A program made the translations under genes and the position numbers. A stretch of 35,785 nt of DNA, from positions 1-35,785 of the forward strand of contig CANFKE010000042.1 of NCBI GenBank assembly GCA_947447465.1, in the 5' to 3' direction. This document shows, one piece after another, positions 34,073 to 35,785 of the stretch (its first letter is position 1; each line of letters starts with the position of its first letter). The notes beneath the pieces are model-generated. The model was not told the DNA's origin. It was given only the letters and a program-made list of their open reading frames with translations, and ran no database searches. Source of the stretch: Chitinophagaceae bacterium. GTDB taxonomy: Bacteria; Bacteroidota; Bacteroidia; Chitinophagales; Chitinophagaceae.

Positions 34073-34753
34073 TTATCTCTTATAAAACGCACCACTCTCT
34101 GCATTCACAAAGAAACAAAACACTTCTGCCGGGCCATGAACGCCTACTACCAGGGTCTTTTCTATATCCGCTGTGCGGCTGGGTCCGGTATTAAGGTTCA
34201 TCATTGAGGGGATGTCATTACCATACTTCTTTTTCATGGCGGCAAATGCCTCATCTATATCGCCAACTATCTGGTCGGCATAGGCAAATACGATGTGGAT
34301 GGGGTAGAACACAGGTGCTGTACGGCCCATATGCTGATTACTGCTGATGAGGATTGATCCCGTTCGGGCAACCAGCATTTCGCAGCCGGTGATACAAGCG
34401 TCGGCAGTCTCCAGATACGGTTCAGCAGGTTCAACAATACCCGGTTCCAGGTCATTGAACATTTTCAACAGTCGGTTGTCGGCACACAACATATGATTCC
34501 AGCCACGGCTCTCATGCAGTATGTTGATGTTGTCCAGTAGTTCCTTTTCATTGTCGCAGAAGATGAACTTACCACCCAGCTTGATAAAAGCATCTGCAAA
34601 TACCTCTTCCATTCCATCATTTCCTGTGGCGTATATCTTCTGTGTTTCCTTATCCGTTTCCGGGAAGGGCATAGGTAGTTTGGCCTCGCTCAGTCCTTTG
34701 CGGATACGACTTAAGATATTTTCCCTCGCTTTTGATGTTTTGAAAGTCTGCAC
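34073..34753 (-). CDS. LUD-domain protein, LutC/YkgG family
   Basis: 226-residue member of the LutC/YkgG family, whose characterised members take part in L-lactate oxidation with LutA and LutB (iron-sulfur proteins), in the cytoplasm. Visible family traits: the helical start KARENILSRIRKGL, ADACITGCEMLVARTGSIL, and the C-terminal GPSRTADIEKTLVVGVHGP. The start must be GTG at 34753: an in-frame TAA lies 9 nt upstream and the next methionine is at residue 28, inside the conserved region. lutA and lutB are not adjacent, so they may be elsewhere, or the protein acts in another process. A -7-like box lies 4 nt before the GTG. Confidence 0.88.
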   Translation of the reverse strand: MQTFKTSKARENILSRIRKGLSEAKLPMPFPETDKETQKIYATGNDGMEEVFADAFIKLGGKFIFCDNEKELLDNINILHESRGWNHMLCADNRLLKMFNDLEPGIVEPAEPYLETADACITGCEMLVARTGSILISSNQHMGRTAPVFYPIHIVFAYADQIVGDIDEAFAAMKKKYGNDIPSMMNLNTGPSRTADIEKTLVVGVHGPAEVFCFFVNAESGAFYKR

Positions 34754-34757
34754 GATG

Positions 34758-34765
34758 TAAAATTA
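34758..34765 (-). promoter_or_regulatory. -7-like box before the LUD gene
   Basis: On the minus strand TAATTTTA followed by CATC and the GTG start. Its first three bases are also the in-frame stop codon that fixes the start. Confidence 0.4.
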
Positions 34766-34805
34766 AATGGTTTGGTCGTAAATGCAATAGTCGATTTTAG
34801 AAGTA

Positions 34806-34838
34806 AGCTGTGCCACACCTTCATGGTATGGCACAGCT
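34806..34838 (-). terminator. hairpin after the TonB-dependent receptor gene
   Basis: Arms 34806-34819 and 34825-34838 pair over 14 positions, with one G-U pair when read on the minus strand and a 5-nt loop. The following stretch (TACTTCT) is only moderately T-rich. It separates the receptor gene from the LUD gene. Confidence 0.7.
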
Positions 34839-34848
34839 CATTACAAGC

Positions 34849-35785
34849 TTATAACTTCCACCTTACCGAAAGGTTCACTACGCGGCCGTCTATTGGCGCC
34901 CATAGTGGCTTGAAGGTCGGGTAGCTGATGCTGCCGGTATATAATGCTTCTTCCTTGCTCATTCTATAGTCGAGCAGGTTCTCGCAGTTGAGTACCAGCA
35001 ATACATGCTTGCCTAATTTATATTGGGCCATTAGGGCTACGAACATATAGCCCGGTGTTTGGCTGCCGTCATACCTGTTCTGTGAGCCGGTATAAGAGCC
35101 TTCCAGTCCGAACCGCCATTCTTCTTCTATCTCTTTTACCACCACAAAGGCCAGTCTGTTTTTGGGAGATAAAGGTATATTGCCCGCCGGTCCGTAAGTT
35201 GCAGGTACCGATGTAAAAGTGTAGCCGCCGTATAGTTCCCATTTTTTGATGCCCATCTTTACATATATATCGGTTCCTGCGGTCACCAATGGGTCTTTAC
35301 GGTTCTCCAGTGCGTAGCCTTGGCCAATGTACAATGGATGGTCTATCTGTGTTAAAAAGGCCGACCCGTTGATGAACAGGGTATGTTCCTTATCCCATTC
35401 CTTTTTGTAATTCACATCAAAGTTGCCTCCCAATGAACGTTCAGCTTTCACAGAGTCTGCAAGGGGCAGGATGTAGTTAGGCGCATACTCTATGTCCTGC
35501 TGCATCAGCGGATTGGGCGTTTTATAACCCATGCCAAAGCCGCCTCTTGCCCCAAAGTGCTTATCTATCTGGTGGAAGAATGCAATGCGCGGCAGTACGA
35601 ACAGGCCGTATTTAAGGTGGTCATCTATTCGTAATCCAGCATCAATGGTGGTCTTGTCCTTTATATGCAGGGTATATTGGGCAAATGCGCCAATTGTAGT
35701 ATTAGCAAAACTCTGCAAGGGAACAAGATCATTGTGCTTTACCTGATAATTATCGCCTACGGTATTGATACCTGCTACCAGTTGA
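34849..35785 (-). CDS. TonB-dependent receptor, C-terminal part (start outside window)
   Basis: Outer-membrane active transporter. The frame is open to the window edge, giving 311 residues of the barrel; the plug domain and N-terminus lie beyond base 35785. Visible features: alternating beta-strands, GAFAQYTLHIKDKTTIDAGLRIDDH, RIAFFHQIDKHFGARGGFGMGYKTPN, VLNCENLLDYR (the conserved segment near the C-terminus in TonB receptors) and the terminal strand VNLSVRWKL ending in a hydrophobic residue. The substrate cannot be told. It precedes the LUD gene on the same strand, with a hairpin between them. Confidence 0.9.
   Translation of the reverse strand, partial: QLVAGINTVGDNYQVKHNDLVPLQSFANTTIGAFAQYTLHIKDKTTIDAGLRIDDHLKYGLFVLPRIAFFHQIDKHFGARGGFGMGYKTPNPLMQQDIEYAPNYILPLADSVKAERSLGGNFDVNYKKEWDKEHTLFINGSAFLTQIDHPLYIGQGYALENRKDPLVTAGTDIYVKMGIKKWELYGGYTFTSVPATYGPAGNIPLSPKNRLAFVVVKEIEEEWRFGLEGSYTGSQNRYDGSQTPGYMFVALMAQYKLGKHVLLVLNCENLLDYRMSKEEALYTGSISYPTFKPLWAPIDGRVVNLSVRWKL

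Overview
The window looks like a chromosomal segment of a member of the Bacteroidota, most likely a Chitinophagales/Sphingobacteriia-type organism. The reasons are: a type IX secretion (T9SS) C-terminal sorting domain on a 3130-residue surface protein; promoter boxes of the Bacteroidota form TTTG-N19-TAnnTTTG; almost no Shine-Dalgarno sequences except in front of rpsU; the gene order rpsU-xerC-hpf; the order lptE-TPR protein-secG; many lipoproteins; and a TonB-dependent receptor. No rRNA, tRNA, CRISPR array or prophage was seen. Assignments rest on reading motifs and family resemblance, without database searches.

Layout. 1-2.9 kb: 3' part of malate dehydrogenase, an unknown exported protein, and a YpfJ-type zinc peptidase. 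3.0-6.6 kb: lptD and an N-acetylmuramoyl-L-alanine amidase, divergent over 72 bp. 6.8-8.6 kb: three tandem paralogous lipoproteins, each with one EGF-like module. 8.7-9.9 kb: a lipoprotein and riboflavin synthase on the minus strand. 10.1-11.8 kb: rpsU, a XerC/D recombinase and hibernation factor HPF. 11.8-14.3 kb: a PQQ-type beta-propeller lipoprotein and lgt. 14.6-24.1 kb: the giant T9SS cargo protein. 24.3-28.4 kb: a small conserved protein often mislabelled as an ABC ATPase, queA, glutamine-dependent nadE, and a two-haem-motif cytochrome c. 28.5-30.4 kb: lptE, a TPR protein and secG as a tight operon. 30.5-33.2 kb: argS and a 4'-phosphopantetheinyl transferase separated by two mutually exclusive hairpins. 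33.2-34.0 kb: an IS200/RAYT-type Y1 transposase followed by a 217-bp nested inverted repeat. 34.0-35.8 kb: a LutC/LUD protein and the C-terminal part of a TonB-dependent receptor.

A common theme is the cell envelope: LptD and LptE form the outer-membrane LPS translocon, SecG and Lgt support export and lipoprotein maturation, the amidase remodels peptidoglycan, and at least six lipoproteins plus the giant T9SS cargo are surface or periplasmic products. Most other genes are housekeeping.

The observations most worth following are: (1) the giant protein contains a collinear duplication of a whole eight-part module (TIG, seven-bladed Ca-type propeller, five Ig-like domains, about 900 residues) followed by an ABC-ABC-A higher-order repeat of about 77-residue domains; (2) six genes have a -7 box only 4-8 nt from the start codon, suggesting leaderless mRNAs, whereas rpsU has an extended Shine-Dalgarno; (3) the RAYT gene with its large palindrome and a related solitary repeat 31 kb away; (4) the three-strand competing hairpin before the phosphopantetheinyl transferase; (5) a promoter nested in a terminator hairpin directly before xerC. 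I found nothing that I could call a wholly new system with confidence.
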